Below, piece by piece: positions 8,463-18,420 of a DNA stretch of 40,985 nucleotides. The notes under the pieces were generated by a model. That model did no database searches. It was not told the DNA's origin and saw nothing but the letters and a program-made list of their open reading frames with translations. The stretch is taken from the NCBI GenBank assembly GCA_017983495.1, contig JAGOBH010000014.1, forward strand, positions 1 to 40,985, read 5' to 3'. The position numbers and the translations under genes are program-made. This DNA comes from Pyrinomonadaceae bacterium (lineage in GTDB: Bacteria > Acidobacteriota > Blastocatellia > Pyrinomonadales > Pyrinomonadaceae). Each line of letters starts with the position of its first letter. Within the stretch, counting starts at the first letter, position 1.

Positions 8463-10937
8463 ATGAAAGAAACACGAGGGATAATTAAGCCCCCGACAAG
8501 TGAGTCCACTGAGATCGAGCGTCCGTTCGAAGCCGCAGTGTCTTTGCCCGGACGATATCCGGCGTATCGTGACGGAGGAGCCGCTGAGGGATTTCAGATC
8601 CTTGATTATTGGCGTGCGATCAGGAAAAGGCTGTGGCTTATCATCGGTATAACCGTACTCATAACCACGCTGACGGCCATATACATGGCCCGTAAACCGA
8701 ATATTTATCAGGCGCGAGCGGTTGTTCAGGTCGACATGGAACAGACCAACCCGGATCTCGTCACCTCGGATCGGGCACGCCCGGTCGTAAACACCGACCC
8801 GTCGTATTTTAATACTCAGCTGCAGTTGCTCTGGAGTGAGAGCCTGATCCGACGCGTCATCAAGGAACATAATCTCGACGCAAATAAGGAGTTTCAGCAG
8901 GCAAAGAACGAAGGCTCTGTTTCTGCATGGCGTTCGATCCTCAAGTCTATCGGGCTCGCGAGCGACGATGCGGCGAAATCGCCCGGCTCCACCGAACTCT
9001 CGGCCAACTCGACACTTGCTACTTCAGACGAAATAGCTGAGGCAGTCAGACTGACACCCTACGTTGAATTAGTCCGAAAAAATCTCGGTATCGAACCTGT
9101 CCGCGAGGCCCGAGCGACCGTCAAAGACACGCGGCTTATTGAAATTTCATTTCGCGGGACGAACCCCGAGCTTGCGGCATTTGTGGTAAATGGCATCGCC
9201 GAGACATTTACGAATCAGAATCAGGAAAAGCGTTCGGGCACGAGCCGCAAGACGAACGACTTTCTTCAGGAGAGGATCGCCAATCTTCAGTCCGAGATCA
9301 AATCAGACGAAGAAAAGCTGGTCAATCTGACCCAGCGAGAAGGTATCCTGAAAACCGACGGCGAAACAACGCTTGTTATCGAGCGTCTTTCGGGCCTTAA
9401 CAAAGCTTTGCTTGACGCCGAGAACGAACGTAAAAACGCCGAAGCGAATTACGTCACGGTCAGCAACAATCCGGAGCGCATTAAAGCCCTGGCCGAGCAG
9501 GAAATGGCGCGGTTCATCACCGAACAGGAAAATACCATCCGGCTCCAACAATCGGATCTGCAAAAGAAGATCGCCGACCTAAGGCAGTCACGCGAATTGC
9601 GGCTGCAGGAATATCAGGAGGGTGCCGCCGAGATCAAAGAGATCGACGTTCAGATAAAGAGCTACGAGGATTCCATCGATAAGTTGCTCGCTCGATTTCG
9701 CACCGATCTCGATAATTTCCGTCAGCGAACGACAAAGACGATCCTCGAAAATCTGAAAACCACTTATTTGCGTGCAAAGGACCGTGAAGACAAGATCCGT
9801 GCTGATTTCAACAAGCAATATAACGAAGCTCAGGGCCAGAATCAGGGTGCTGTCAGCTTAAAGATATTGCAGCAAACGATCGACACCAATAAGGGATTTC
9901 TCGAAAATTTGCGTAAGCAGATGAGCGGCAATGACGTTGCCGCACAGGGAACCGACAACAACATCAGCGTAACGGAGATCGCGATTCCGCCGGATACCGC
10001 GATCTCGCCCCGTCGTCTGACGACTGTTGCCGCCGCAATGTTTCTTGCAACACTTTTCGGAATGGGCCTGGCACTTTTCCTTGAATACCTCGACGACACG
10101 ATCCGGTCGACCGAAGAGATCGAAAATTATCTGCAGTTGCCGGCTCTTGCCGCAATACCGACCTTCGATGCGATGCCAAAGCGGCGACTCGCTTTGGTCG
10201 GTGCAGATGAACTGGAACAAGAGCGGCAAAATTCAGAGCTTTTGATCTACGCGGATTCGCGCTCGGCGTTGGCTGAGGCTTATCGACAGCTACGTACTTC
10301 GATACTTCTGTCCACGGCAGGACACGCTCCGAAATCTCTTCTGATCACCTCGAGTCTGCCGTCGGAAGGTAAAACGACGACCGCGACGAACACCGCGATC
10401 AGTCTGGCCCAAACCGGAGCCAAGGTGCTCATCATCGATGCAGATATGCGTCGCCCACGGCTGCATCAGGTATTTAACATCGGAAATGGTGAGGGCCTCA
10501 GCACGCTGCTCTCGAGCGAATTAAGTGACGCCGAAACCCTTGCTGTTATCAAGCAGGATCCCGGTACGAAGCTTCATTTGCTGACGTCCGGGCCGGTTCC
10601 GCCAAATCCGGCCGAGCTGATCGGTTCGACGCAGATGTCCGATCTGCTAAAGATATTGTCACGTGAATTTACACATGTGGTAATCGATTCGCCGCCGATC
10701 GCGTCGTTCACAGACGGCGTGCTGATCGCGTCGATGGTCGATGGCGTAATTTTGGTGGTCCACGCAGGTAAGAGCTCGCGTCAGATCATCCGCCGATCGC
10801 GTCAGTTGCTTCAGGATGTCGGTGCCAAGATCTTTGGCGTGGTACTGAATAACGCAAATCTCCGGGCCCAGGACAACTATTACTACTACCAGAGCTACTA
10901 TCGCTCGAACAACGAGGGGCAAGCCGACGAGGAGTAG
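8463..10937 (+). CDS. polysaccharide co-polymerase / BY-kinase (Wzc-like)
   Basis: The 824-residue inner-membrane protein controls chain length and export. It has an N-terminal Wzz domain with one transmembrane segment near 55-75, a long coiled-coil periplasmic part (about 250-460), and a second membrane segment near 520-540. The C-terminal cytoplasmic kinase has Walker A LPSEGKTTT (K637), Walker A' LIIDADMRRP (D659, D661) and Walker B VVIDSPP (D742). The C-terminus carries a tyrosine cluster, six Tyr in residues 806-813, the usual autophosphorylation target. AGGA precedes the ATG by about 7 nt. Fused transmembrane and kinase domains are the proteobacterial arrangement. No cognate low-molecular-weight phosphatase gene is visible here. 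Confidence 0.94.
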   Translation: MKETRGIIKPPTSESTEIERPFEAAVSLPGRYPAYRDGGAAEGFQILDYWRAIRKRLWLIIGITVLITTLTAIYMARKPNIYQARAVVQVDMEQTNPDLVTSDRARPVVNTDPSYFNTQLQLLWSESLIRRVIKEHNLDANKEFQQAKNEGSVSAWRSILKSIGLASDDAAKSPGSTELSANSTLATSDEIAEAVRLTPYVELVRKNLGIEPVREARATVKDTRLIEISFRGTNPELAAFVVNGIAETFTNQNQEKRSGTSRKTNDFLQERIANLQSEIKSDEEKLVNLTQREGILKTDGETTLVIERLSGLNKALLDAENERKNAEANYVTVSNNPERIKALAEQEMARFITEQENTIRLQQSDLQKKIADLRQSRELRLQEYQEGAAEIKEIDVQIKSYEDSIDKLLARFRTDLDNFRQRTTKTILENLKTTYLRAKDREDKIRADFNKQYNEAQGQNQGAVSLKILQQTIDTNKGFLENLRKQMSGNDVAAQGTDNNISVTEIAIPPDTAISPRRLTTVAAAMFLATLFGMGLALFLEYLDDTIRSTEEIENYLQLPALAAIPTFDAMPKRRLALVGADELEQERQNSELLIYADSRSALAEAYRQLRTSILLSTAGHAPKSLLITSSLPSEGKTTTATNTAISLAQTGAKVLIIDADMRRPRLHQVFNIGNGEGLSTLLSSELSDAETLAVIKQDPGTKLHLLTSGPVPPNPAELIGSTQMSDLLKILSREFTHVVIDSPPIASFTDGVLIASMVDGVILVVHAGKSSRQIIRRSRQLLQDVGAKIFGVVLNNANLRAQDNYYYYQSYYRSNNEGQADEE

Positions 10938-10964
10938 ACTGCGTAGCCTGTTTTCATTTCTTTT

Positions 10965-11966
10965 ATGAGCGATCAAACACGAGTATTGGTTACGGGTGCC
11001 GGCGGTTTTATCGGCAGCCACCTTGTAACTTATTTGAAGGAAAAGGGTTATTGGGTTCGCGGCGTCGACGTTAAGTTGCCTGATTTTGGAGCATCGGACG
11101 CTGATGAATTCCTGCAGCTCGACCTGCGTCGATGGGAGAATTGTCTCAGATCGACTGAAGGGATTGACGAGGTTTATGCACTAGCAGCCGATATGGGCGG
11201 CATGGGTTTTATTTCGGCTCATCACGCCCAGATTCTTTACAACAATTCGCTGATCAACTTACACACGCTGGAAGCAGCACACCAAAACGGCGTCAAAAGA
11301 TATCTCTATACTAGTTCGGCGTGTGTCTACCCGGAACACCTGCAAGAATCTGCCGATGTAGTTCCACTTAAAGAGTCCGATGTGTATCCGGCATATCCAC
11401 AGGACGCTTACGGCTGGGAAAAGCTTATATCCGAGCGGTTGTGCATGCACTATCAGGAAGATTACGGCATCGAAACCCGCACCGTACGATTTCACAATAT
11501 TTTTGGTGAAAAGGGCACTTGGGACGGCGGCCGCGAAAAGGTGCCGGCAGCGATGTGCCGCAAGATCGCAATTGCCAAACTCACCAGCGAGCCGGTCATC
11601 GAGATCTGGGGTGATGGAGAACAGACGCGGTCGTTCTGTTATATCGCGGATTGCGTCGAGGGAATCTATCGCCTGATGCGGTCGGATCACAATGAACCGC
11701 TCAACCTTGGCCAGGACCGCATGGTCTCGATCAATGAATTAGCTGACATGATCGCCGCATTAGCCGGTTACGATATCCAGAAGAAGCATGTCGATGGACC
11801 ACAGGGCGTCCGCGGACGTAATTCGGACAATACAAAGTTAAGGGAAGTTCTCGGCTGGGAGCCTAAAGTATCGCTCGAAGAGGGCCTCGGGATCACGTAT
11901 CGCTGGATCGAACAGCAAGTGCAGGAAGATCTGATCGCAAAAGGCAAATTGGCAGTGGCGGCTTAG
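10965..11966 (+). CDS. GDP-mannose 3,5-epimerase-like SDR
   Basis: This 333-residue extended SDR closely matches the GDP-D-mannose 3',5'-epimerase pattern known from plants and some bacteria, which yields GDP-L-galactose (and GDP-L-gulose). The NAD-binding GAGGFIG is at 11-17. The family hallmarks ADMGGMGFI, SSACVYPE, AYPQDAYGWEKL and GTWDGGREKVPAA are present. The catalytic YxxxK pair is Y149/K153, and the two acid/base residues of the plant enzyme are matched by C120 and K192. It stands beside fcl and gmd, so all three would draw on GDP-mannose. A plain GDP-sugar 4-epimerase is less likely because both epimerase-specific residues are present. No ribosome-binding site is obvious. Confidence 0.85.
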   Translation: MSDQTRVLVTGAGGFIGSHLVTYLKEKGYWVRGVDVKLPDFGASDADEFLQLDLRRWENCLRSTEGIDEVYALAADMGGMGFISAHHAQILYNNSLINLHTLEAAHQNGVKRYLYTSSACVYPEHLQESADVVPLKESDVYPAYPQDAYGWEKLISERLCMHYQEDYGIETRTVRFHNIFGEKGTWDGGREKVPAAMCRKIAIAKLTSEPVIEIWGDGEQTRSFCYIADCVEGIYRLMRSDHNEPLNLGQDRMVSINELADMIAALAGYDIQKKHVDGPQGVRGRNSDNTKLREVLGWEPKVSLEEGLGITYRWIEQQVQEDLIAKGKLAVAA

Positions 11967-11995
11967 ATCGCCCGGTAGATCGTAAAAGCTTCAGA

Positions 11996-12949
11996 ATGAG
12001 TCAATTTGAAAAAAGCGTTTTCGTGGCGGGGTCAACCGGCATGGTTGGGAGTGCTGTCGTGAGGGAATTGAACCGACGTGGTCACGACGGCATCATCACC
12101 TCCGCGACTTCGGATCTCGACCTGACAGATCAGAAGGCAGTTGACTGTTTTTTTGAAGCACAGAAGCCTCAGATCGTCATACTTGCGGCGGCAAAGGTCG
12201 GCGGAATTCTTGCCAACAATACGTTTCGGGCCGATTTTATATACAACAACCTGATGATAGAGGCTAATGTAATCCATTCTGCCTATCGTCACGGTGTGGA
12301 AAAGCTAATATTTTTGGGTAGTTCCTGTATTTATCCGAAATTTGCCAAGCAGCCGATGGCCGAAGAGGAACTACTGACCGGGCCGCTTGAGTTTACAAAT
12401 GAGCCGTACGCGATAGCAAAGATCGCCGGTATAAAACTCTGCGAGAGCTTTTATCGACAGTATGGATGTAATTTTATCTCGGCAATGCCGACCAACTTGT
12501 TCGGCGAAAATGACAATTTTGACCTCGAATCGTCGCACGTGATACCGGCGTTAATACGCAAATTTCACGATGCTAAATCCGCTGGGGCCGCTGAGGTTGT
12601 AGTCTGGGGTACTGGGACGCCAAAAAGGGAGTTTTTATACGTTGACGATCTTGCCGAGGCCATTGTTTTCCTTATGGAATACGTCGAAGCTCCGCAACTC
12701 TACGATAAGGGGATATCGCATCTCAATATCGGATCCGGACAGGACATTGAGATCGGTGATCTGGCACAGCTTGTAAAGAAGGTCGTCGGGTACAACGGAG
12801 ATATCAGTTTTGACAGGACCAGGCCCGACGGAACTCCGCGCAAGCTCATGGATGTCTCGCGAATGGGGAATCTTGGCTGGACGTACAAGACGGAACTTGA
12901 AGTTGGGCTGGAGCGAACCTACAGCTGGTTCTTGAACAACCGGACGTAA
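11996..12949 (+). CDS. fcl: GDP-L-fucose synthase
   Basis: The 317-residue SDR converts GDP-4-keto-6-deoxy-D-mannose to GDP-L-fucose by 3,5-epimerisation and NADPH-dependent reduction. It shows the nucleotide-binding motif [10 protein letters not shown] (11-20), [16 protein letters not shown] with the catalytic Cys111, and the Y138/K142 pair in [17 protein letters not shown] and [11 protein letters not shown] are diagnostic of Fcl/WcaG. It precedes gmd, which makes its substrate, so the two form the complete two-step GDP-fucose route. It lies 29 nt after the epimerase gene. Confidence 0.93.
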   Translation: MSQFEKSVFVAGSTGMVGSAVVRELNRRGHDGIITSATSDLDLTDQKAVDCFFEAQKPQIVILAAAKVGGILANNTFRADFIYNNLMIEANVIHSAYRHGVEKLIFLGSSCIYPKFAKQPMAEEELLTGPLEFTNEPYAIAKIAGIKLCESFYRQYGCNFISAMPTNLFGENDNFDLESSHVIPALIRKFHDAKSAGAAEVVVWGTGTPKREFLYVDDLAEAIVFLMEYVEAPQLYDKGISHLNIGSGQDIEIGDLAQLVKKVVGYNGDISFDRTRPDGTPRKLMDVSRMGNLGWTYKTELEVGLERTYSWFLNNRT

Positions 12950-12980
12950 TCGCAGCTCAGAAATTTTGAACAATATTCAA

Positions 12981-14084
12981 ATGAAGAAAGCACTAATTAC
13001 GGGGATAACTGGTCAGGACGGCAGCTATTTGGCCGAGATTCTTCTCGACAAAGGCTATGAGGTTCACGGCATTATCCGAAAATCGAGCTCGTTCAATACA
13101 GGTCGCATAGATCACCTTTATCGGGACCCCGAGATCCTAGATAAGCGTCTGTTTTTACACTACGGCGACCTGATTGACCCGAGTAGTCTCAATCGCTTGC
13201 TCGAAAAGACAGAACCCGACGAGATCTATAATCTTGCCGCACAAAGCCACGTCAAGGTTTCGTTTGACGTACCGGATTACACGGCACAGGTCGACGCACT
13301 CGGCACGCTCAGGTTTTTGGACGCGATCAGAGAGACCGGATTGCGCCAGGTCAAGTTCTATCAGGCGTCAACGTCGGAGCTATTTGGAAAGGTTCAGGAA
13401 GTCCCGCAGCGGGAAACAACGCCGTTCTATCCGCGTTCGCCGTATGGCGTCGCAAAGCTTTTCGCATACTGGACGATCGTAAATTATCGCGAGGCCTACG
13501 ATATCTATGCTGTCAACGGCATTCTCTTTAATCACGAATCACCTCGTCGCGGAAATACGTTCGTCACGAAAAAGGTAACTCGCGAAGTGGCTCGCATTTT
13601 ATCGGGCCGATCAAAGATGCTGGTGCTCGGGAATCTTGACGCAAAGCGCGATTGGGGATACGCCCCGGAATATTGCGAGGGTATGTGGAGAATGCTGCAG
13701 CTTGACACGGCGGACGATTTCGTTCTGGCAACAGGTGAGACAAACTCGGTGCGGCAATTCGTCGAATCCGCGTTTGCAAACGCCGGCGTTTCGATCGAGT
13801 GGTCAGGTAAAGAGGCAGATGAAAAGGGTATTGTTAGTTCAATAGATACCTCGGTATTGGAGCTCCAGATCGGCTCGGACGAGCAGCATATCAAGGTTGG
13901 AGACATCGTCGTCGGCCTCAGCCCGTCGTATCTGCGTCTGACCGAGGTCGACCTTCTGATCGGCGACGCCCAAAAAGCAAAAAATGCGTTTGGCTGGGAT
14001 CCGAAAACGCGGTTCGACGAATTGGTCAAGATAATGGTCGATGCCGACTGCGAAGCCATCCGTGAGCCGGGAGTCAATTTCTAG
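12981..14084 (+). CDS. gmd: GDP-mannose 4,6-dehydratase
   Basis: The protein of about 367 residues dehydrates GDP-D-mannose to GDP-4-keto-6-deoxymannose, first step to GDP-L-fucose. Signatures are [14 protein letters not shown] near the N-terminus, [42 protein letters not shown] containing the YxxxK pair, [10 protein letters not shown] and [13 protein letters not shown]. The segment before TEVDLLIGD is several residues longer than in E. coli Gmd and reads SYLRLTEVD in place of the usual RYFRPxEVD. I chose the ATG at 12981 because homologues begin MKKALITG; a TTG at 12966 would add five residues. Confidence 0.95.
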   Translation: MKKALITGITGQDGSYLAEILLDKGYEVHGIIRKSSSFNTGRIDHLYRDPEILDKRLFLHYGDLIDPSSLNRLLEKTEPDEIYNLAAQSHVKVSFDVPDYTAQVDALGTLRFLDAIRETGLRQVKFYQASTSELFGKVQEVPQRETTPFYPRSPYGVAKLFAYWTIVNYREAYDIYAVNGILFNHESPRRGNTFVTKKVTREVARILSGRSKMLVLGNLDAKRDWGYAPEYCEGMWRMLQLDTADDFVLATGETNSVRQFVESAFANAGVSIEWSGKEADEKGIVSSIDTSVLELQIGSDEQHIKVGDIVVGLSPSYLRLTEVDLLIGDAQKAKNAFGWDPKTRFDELVKIMVDADCEAIREPGVNF

Positions 14085-14091
14085 TCCCGTA

Positions 14092-15024
14092 ATGAGTCAG
14101 AAGAAAATCGAGATCATTACGCCGGTCTTTAACCGCAAGGAAGACACGCTCAGGTGCCTTCGCAGCATTGCCGCTTCACAAAAGGACGGCTTCAGAACTC
14201 ACGTCATTATCGTCGATGACGGGTCGACCGACGGCACAGCCGACGCGGTCGGTGAGGCATTTCCCGATGTCGAAGTCGTCAGTGGCGCCGGAAACCTCTG
14301 GTACACCGGCGGGATCAATCTCGGTTTAACTGCCGCCCTTAAACATAACCCAGACTACATTTTGTCGATCAATAACGATCAGATCTTCGATGAGAACTGC
14401 ATCAGATTCATGGTCGAGTGTGCTGAGAAGTTTCCCCGTTCGGTTGTCGGGTCGCTCTTGCTTAACTGGGAGACGCCGCATCGTATATTTCAGGTTTCAC
14501 CTCGATGGGAACTAGGCGTGGGCGGTTTTCGACACTGGTTTCATCAGACGGTTTGGACCGTTCCGGATAGGCCGTGGGAGGTCGAAGTAGTGGTCGGCAA
14601 TTGCGTGTTGTACCCGGCCGATGCCGTGAGGGAAGTGGGCCTGATGGATGCGGTCAAGTTCCCGCAGTACGGCGACGCCGAGTACACGCCGCGTATGCGT
14701 AGGCGTGGATGGCGGCTATTGATCGAGCCGAGGGCTCGTGTTTTTTGCAAACCGAATGATGAGGTCAAGGGTTTCCGTCAAATGAACATGACGAAGCGTT
14801 TGGACGAACTACTTTTCAAGTCCACCGGACCATATAGTCTGCGGCGGCGATATCATATGACCATGGCGGGTGCCCCGAATGCGCTGCTCGGACTGATCGC
14901 CATACCGATATTTTTTACTAGATTATTGATCGGACGAAACGCGGAGGGTTCCTGGGCTCTAACGCAGCGCGAGCCGCCTCTTTCAGAGACCTTTGCGGAC
15001 AAGGTGATCGATGTCGACAGGTAA
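14092..15024 (+). CDS. family 2 glycosyltransferase
   Basis: The 310-residue protein has a GT-A fold of GT2 type. It opens with IITPVFNRKEDTLRCLRSI, then VIIVDDGSTDGT for nucleotide binding, GNLWYTGGINLGL, and SINNDQIFDENC in place of the usual DxD. The pattern resembles rhamnosyltransferase-like GT2 enzymes of O-antigen clusters, but the sugar cannot be inferred. A hydrophobic segment near the C-terminus (ALLGLIAIPIFFTRLLI) may anchor it to the membrane. The ATG at 14092 was chosen because upstream frames run into gmd. Its 3' end overlaps the next gene by 14 nt, indicating translational coupling. Confidence 0.88.
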   Translation: MSQKKIEIITPVFNRKEDTLRCLRSIAASQKDGFRTHVIIVDDGSTDGTADAVGEAFPDVEVVSGAGNLWYTGGINLGLTAALKHNPDYILSINNDQIFDENCIRFMVECAEKFPRSVVGSLLLNWETPHRIFQVSPRWELGVGGFRHWFHQTVWTVPDRPWEVEVVVGNCVLYPADAVREVGLMDAVKFPQYGDAEYTPRMRRRGWRLLIEPRARVFCKPNDEVKGFRQMNMTKRLDELLFKSTGPYSLRRRYHMTMAGAPNALLGLIAIPIFFTRLLIGRNAEGSWALTQREPPLSETFADKVIDVDR

Positions 15025-16231
15025 ACCGAAGCTCATTTTCCTTTGGAACTATGTGGAATGGGGCGGCGCCCAGATATTCCTGCTTGCCATTATGAAGGTG
15101 GCTAAGCCGGATTTTGACATTATCGTTATCCTGCCGCGGAAGTCGATGCCGACGATCCTGCACTTTTTGGATCAGTTGACTATCAAATACGAGTTTCTAG
15201 ATGTCGTACAGAATATGTCTGCGGCACCATCGCTCTCGGAAAAGCTACGCCGGCAATGGAGCCGCGTCCACGCTGAAATCACCTCCTTCAAATATCTCCT
15301 CAAGTATGACCTTCGTAACTCGATCCTTCACATTGAAACTGCTCCGTGGCAGTCTTGGATGCTGCTGACGGCGCTTGCTATCCGTCGGGCAAACGTATTC
15401 GTGACGATGCACAACTTCATGCCCCGGGCGTCGAAGTTAAGGGAGTTCATGTGGAAAATGCGTCTGAAATGGGTTTCGCGATTGCAGGGATTCCATATTG
15501 TACCGTCTAACCGCGACACCAAGGACAAACTTAAGGGATGGGTCACCGATGCGTTTTGGGAAAATATGGAGGTCGCTCATACCGCTGTCGACCCAGACGA
15601 GATCAATGCCGCCTTTGCTGCACCACTCGACGTATCGGTGGCCAGGCTCAGCCATGGTATCGACGCTGACAAGTTTATAGTGCTATGTGTGGGTCAATTT
15701 ATAGACCGCAAGGGCCGATGGGTGTTTCTAGACGCAGCGAAGAAGGTGGTCGAGCAAACGAATAATGTTACATTCGTCTGGCTCACGCCTAAACTGCCTG
15801 ATGATGTCGATTTGAAGCGGATCGGTGAGTACGGACTTGGCGACGCGTTCAAAGCGATCCTATCGGATTCTGTCGGAAAGAAACGAGACGATGTTCTACG
15901 GTTTTTCAGGATCGCAGATGTGTACGCACTGCCAAGCTATGTCGAGGGTTTGCCGATCGCGTTACTTGAGGCAATGGCACTCGGCGTGCCGAGCATCTCT
16001 ACCAGAGTGTACGCGATCCCGGAAGCCGTGATCGACCACGAGACAGGCATTTTGATCGAAGCCGGTGACAGCGGGGCACTTGCCGCGGCAATACTGGAAC
16101 TGCAGGGCAATGAGGCTCTGAGGGCCAAACTATCAGCCGATGGCCGGAAATTCGTACTCGAGAATTTTGACGAACGTAAGATCGCGGCAGCGGTCGTCCA
16201 ATTGTACAAGCGGTCCCTCAATCGACAATGA
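15011..16231 (+). CDS. family 4 glycosyltransferase
   Basis: The 406-residue protein is a GT-B enzyme. The N-terminal half contains WGGAQIFLLAIMKVAK, the acceptor-side glycine motif. The C-terminal GT4 domain shows FIVLCVGQFIDRKG and the donor-binding block ADVYALPSYVEGLPIALLEAMALGVPSI, with the E-x7-E motif. It would add one sugar to the lipid-linked repeat unit at the cytoplasmic face. Donor and linkage are not readable. It overlaps the GT2 gene upstream by 14 nt and the flippase gene downstream by 4 nt. Confidence 0.9.
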   Translation: MSTGKPKLIFLWNYVEWGGAQIFLLAIMKVAKPDFDIIVILPRKSMPTILHFLDQLTIKYEFLDVVQNMSAAPSLSEKLRRQWSRVHAEITSFKYLLKYDLRNSILHIETAPWQSWMLLTALAIRRANVFVTMHNFMPRASKLREFMWKMRLKWVSRLQGFHIVPSNRDTKDKLKGWVTDAFWENMEVAHTAVDPDEINAAFAAPLDVSVARLSHGIDADKFIVLCVGQFIDRKGRWVFLDAAKKVVEQTNNVTFVWLTPKLPDDVDLKRIGEYGLGDAFKAILSDSVGKKRDDVLRFFRIADVYALPSYVEGLPIALLEAMALGVPSISTRVYAIPEAVIDHETGILIEAGDSGALAAAILELQGNEALRAKLSADGRKFVLENFDERKIAAAVVQLYKRSLNRQ

Positions 16232-17745
16232 GCATCGAGATCAAGCGGCAAACTTCGAGCAGTGTCATTCGAAACGTATTCTACGGTTCTTTGACATGGC
16301 TATTACCGCTTGGCCTGAGCTTTGCCGCGACGCCGATAATTGTGCGTTCGCTCGGCAACAGTGATTACGGTATTTATGCTTTGGTATTGGGCTTTATTGG
16401 TTATTCGTTCACTTTCAATCTCGGTCGTCCGATAACCAAATACATCGCCGAATTTCGCGTTACGGGTGAGAGCCAGAGGATCCGCGAGGTTATTTCCGCA
16501 AGTCTATTCTTAAACATAGTTTTTGGTGTTCTAGCAGTTGTCGTCATTTGCTCACTCGCTCCGTGGCTGGTCAGGTCCGTGTTCAAGATCGAGCAAGATT
16601 CGCAAGACAAGACGATCTGGGCGCTGTATCTGGCATCGGCCATAATATTCTTGTCGATGCTAAATCAGATCCTTAGTTCCGTGATACAGGGCGTTCAGCG
16701 ATTCGATATCTATTCGAAAGTAACGACGGCGAGCAGCTTTGCATTGATCGGCGGCAATCTGGTACTCGCGTATCTCGGTTACGGTTTGCTTGTATTGCTG
16801 GCCTGGAATTTGGCAGTGCTTGGGATCTTTTGCGTTGTGCTCGGGGTCGCTGCCGGGCGACTGTTGCCCGAATTTACGTTACGCCTGAAATTTAGTGGGG
16901 AAACGCTTCGTATGGTGCTCAGTTTCAGCACCGCAACCATTTTTTATCAGATATTCGCGAATGTGCTTTTTCTATTTGAACGCGGTTGGATCACGCAGCG
17001 TCTCGGTACTGACGATCTGACACATTACGTTGTGCCAATGGCACTTGCGATGCAACTGCAGGCCTTTATTTCGAGTCTGGTGTTGGTCGTATTTCCGCTC
17101 GCCAGTGAACTTAAGAACGAAAAAGAAAAGCTATTGGGGCTCTATCTAAAGGCAACCAAGGCGGTATTATTCATAGTTGCGTTTATCGTTGGCAGTGTTA
17201 TTGTCCAGAGCGGCATTTTTCTTAGTTTGTGGATGGGCGAGGATTTTTCGCGTCAGTCCTCGCTATTGCTCATACTGCACATTGTTTGTTTTGGCATGAT
17301 CTCGGTGATGTCGATATCGTGGCAGATGACGGAGGGCTTGGGCCACCCGATATTCAACACGATCGCAATCGCAGTTAGTACGACCATTGGTGTTACTTTA
17401 ATGATATTGTTGATCGGAAAATACGGTAATCCCGGGATTGCTTTGGCTCGATTGACAGCGTTCGCGGTCATTTTTCTCTCGGTATTTTACATCGAAAGAT
17501 GGTTTTTCAAGCATGTCCAGGTCCGATTTTGGTTAAACCTCGGCGCGTTCCTGGCGATTGCGACTGCATTGGCCGCGTTGGTAGAATACGGCATTAACCT
17601 GGCCCTATCACCAAGTTGGCCGGCATTTTTGCTTTCGGTTGTGTGTGGTGGTGCGGTTTATTGTTTTGTCCTGTGGTTATTAGGGTTTGTAACGGCGGAT
17701 GAGAAAATGCTCGCCAAAAGACTGTTGTCACGACAGGGTGTTTGA
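16228..17745 (+). CDS. wzx: polysaccharide flippase (Wzx family)
   Basis: The 505-residue integral membrane protein has about 12-14 hydrophobic segments across its length and begins with RNVFYGSLTWLLPLGLSFAATPII, the typical start of the PST/MOP exporter family. IVRSLGNSDYGIYALVLGFI is another family mark. It would move undecaprenyl-linked repeat units across the inner membrane. The start overlaps the stop of the GT4 gene (ATGA), so translation is coupled. The Wzy-type polymerase needed for a Wzx/Wzy pathway is present at 19574-21100. Confidence 0.9.
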   Translation: MSIEIKRQTSSSVIRNVFYGSLTWLLPLGLSFAATPIIVRSLGNSDYGIYALVLGFIGYSFTFNLGRPITKYIAEFRVTGESQRIREVISASLFLNIVFGVLAVVVICSLAPWLVRSVFKIEQDSQDKTIWALYLASAIIFLSMLNQILSSVIQGVQRFDIYSKVTTASSFALIGGNLVLAYLGYGLLVLLAWNLAVLGIFCVVLGVAAGRLLPEFTLRLKFSGETLRMVLSFSTATIFYQIFANVLFLFERGWITQRLGTDDLTHYVVPMALAMQLQAFISSLVLVVFPLASELKNEKEKLLGLYLKATKAVLFIVAFIVGSVIVQSGIFLSLWMGEDFSRQSSLLLILHIVCFGMISVMSISWQMTEGLGHPIFNTIAIAVSTTIGVTLMILLIGKYGNPGIALARLTAFAVIFLSVFYIERWFFKHVQVRFWLNLGAFLAIATALAALVEYGINLALSPSWPAFLLSVVCGGAVYCFVLWLLGFVTADEKMLAKRLLSRQGV

Positions 17746-17748
17746 AAT

Positions 17749-18420
17749 ATGGAACTAGTTCATCGGGTCGAATTTATAGAACGAAAATGCAAAGGCAAAA
17801 AGGTGCTCCATCTCGGATGCACTAATTGGCCGTATACGCAGGATTCGATCGACAACGATATGCTGCTTCATAGTGCACTGGCGAAGACGGCGAGCGAACT
17901 TTACGGCTTCGATTTTGACCAGGAAGGCATCGATGTCTTGAACAAAGCAGGTGTAGACAAACTATATCGTGCCGATCTTGAAAGACTTGAGGATGTCCAA
18001 CTGGAAGAGACATTTGACGTAATCGTGGCGGGCGAGATGATCGAGCATCTCAATAATCCGGGGATGTTTCTAAAGGGCATTCAGCGGTTTATGACAGCCG
18101 AGTCCGAGCTTGTGATCACGACGATCAACGCCTATTCGGCACTTAGATTTGCGAGTTACGCCGTCAGGGGCAAGGGCGGCGTAAATGAACCGGTTCATCC
18201 TGACCACGTGGCTTATTATTCATACAAGACGCTGAAATTAATAGTCGAACGCGCAGGACTTAAGGTTGATTCCTTCTACTTTTACGACATCGGACCCGAA
18301 CACAGGCCGTTTTGCCCTTGGTACCTGAAACTGATAAACGACGTTTCCGTTGCCGTATCTCCGCAATTGAGCGACGGTGTCATCGCGGTGTGTAAATTGA
18401 AGAAAGGGGAAACTAACTAA
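17749..18420 (+). CDS. class I SAM-dependent methyltransferase
   Basis: The 223-residue protein has a Rossmann-type methyltransferase core. VLHLGCTNWPYT is motif I, YGFDFDQEG supplies the acidic residue after the second strand, and FDVIVAGEMIEHLNNPGMFL matches motif II of the Methyltransf_11/23 group. No other domain is seen, so it probably O- or N-methylates a sugar of the repeat unit in the cytoplasm. The acceptor is unknown. It starts 3 nt after wzx. Its end overlaps the convergent FkbM-type gene by 8 nt. Confidence 0.85.
   Translation: MELVHRVEFIERKCKGKKVLHLGCTNWPYTQDSIDNDMLLHSALAKTASELYGFDFDQEGIDVLNKAGVDKLYRADLERLEDVQLEETFDVIVAGEMIEHLNNPGMFLKGIQRFMTAESELVITTINAYSALRFASYAVRGKGGVNEPVHPDHVAYYSYKTLKLIVERAGLKVDSFYFYDIGPEHRPFCPWYLKLINDVSVAVSPQLSDGVIAVCKLKKGETN

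Noticed and set aside
12966..12981. TTG start for gmd five codons upstream of the chosen ATG
   Set aside because: No ribosome-binding site precedes the TTG, and Gmd proteins begin with the MKKALITG strand.
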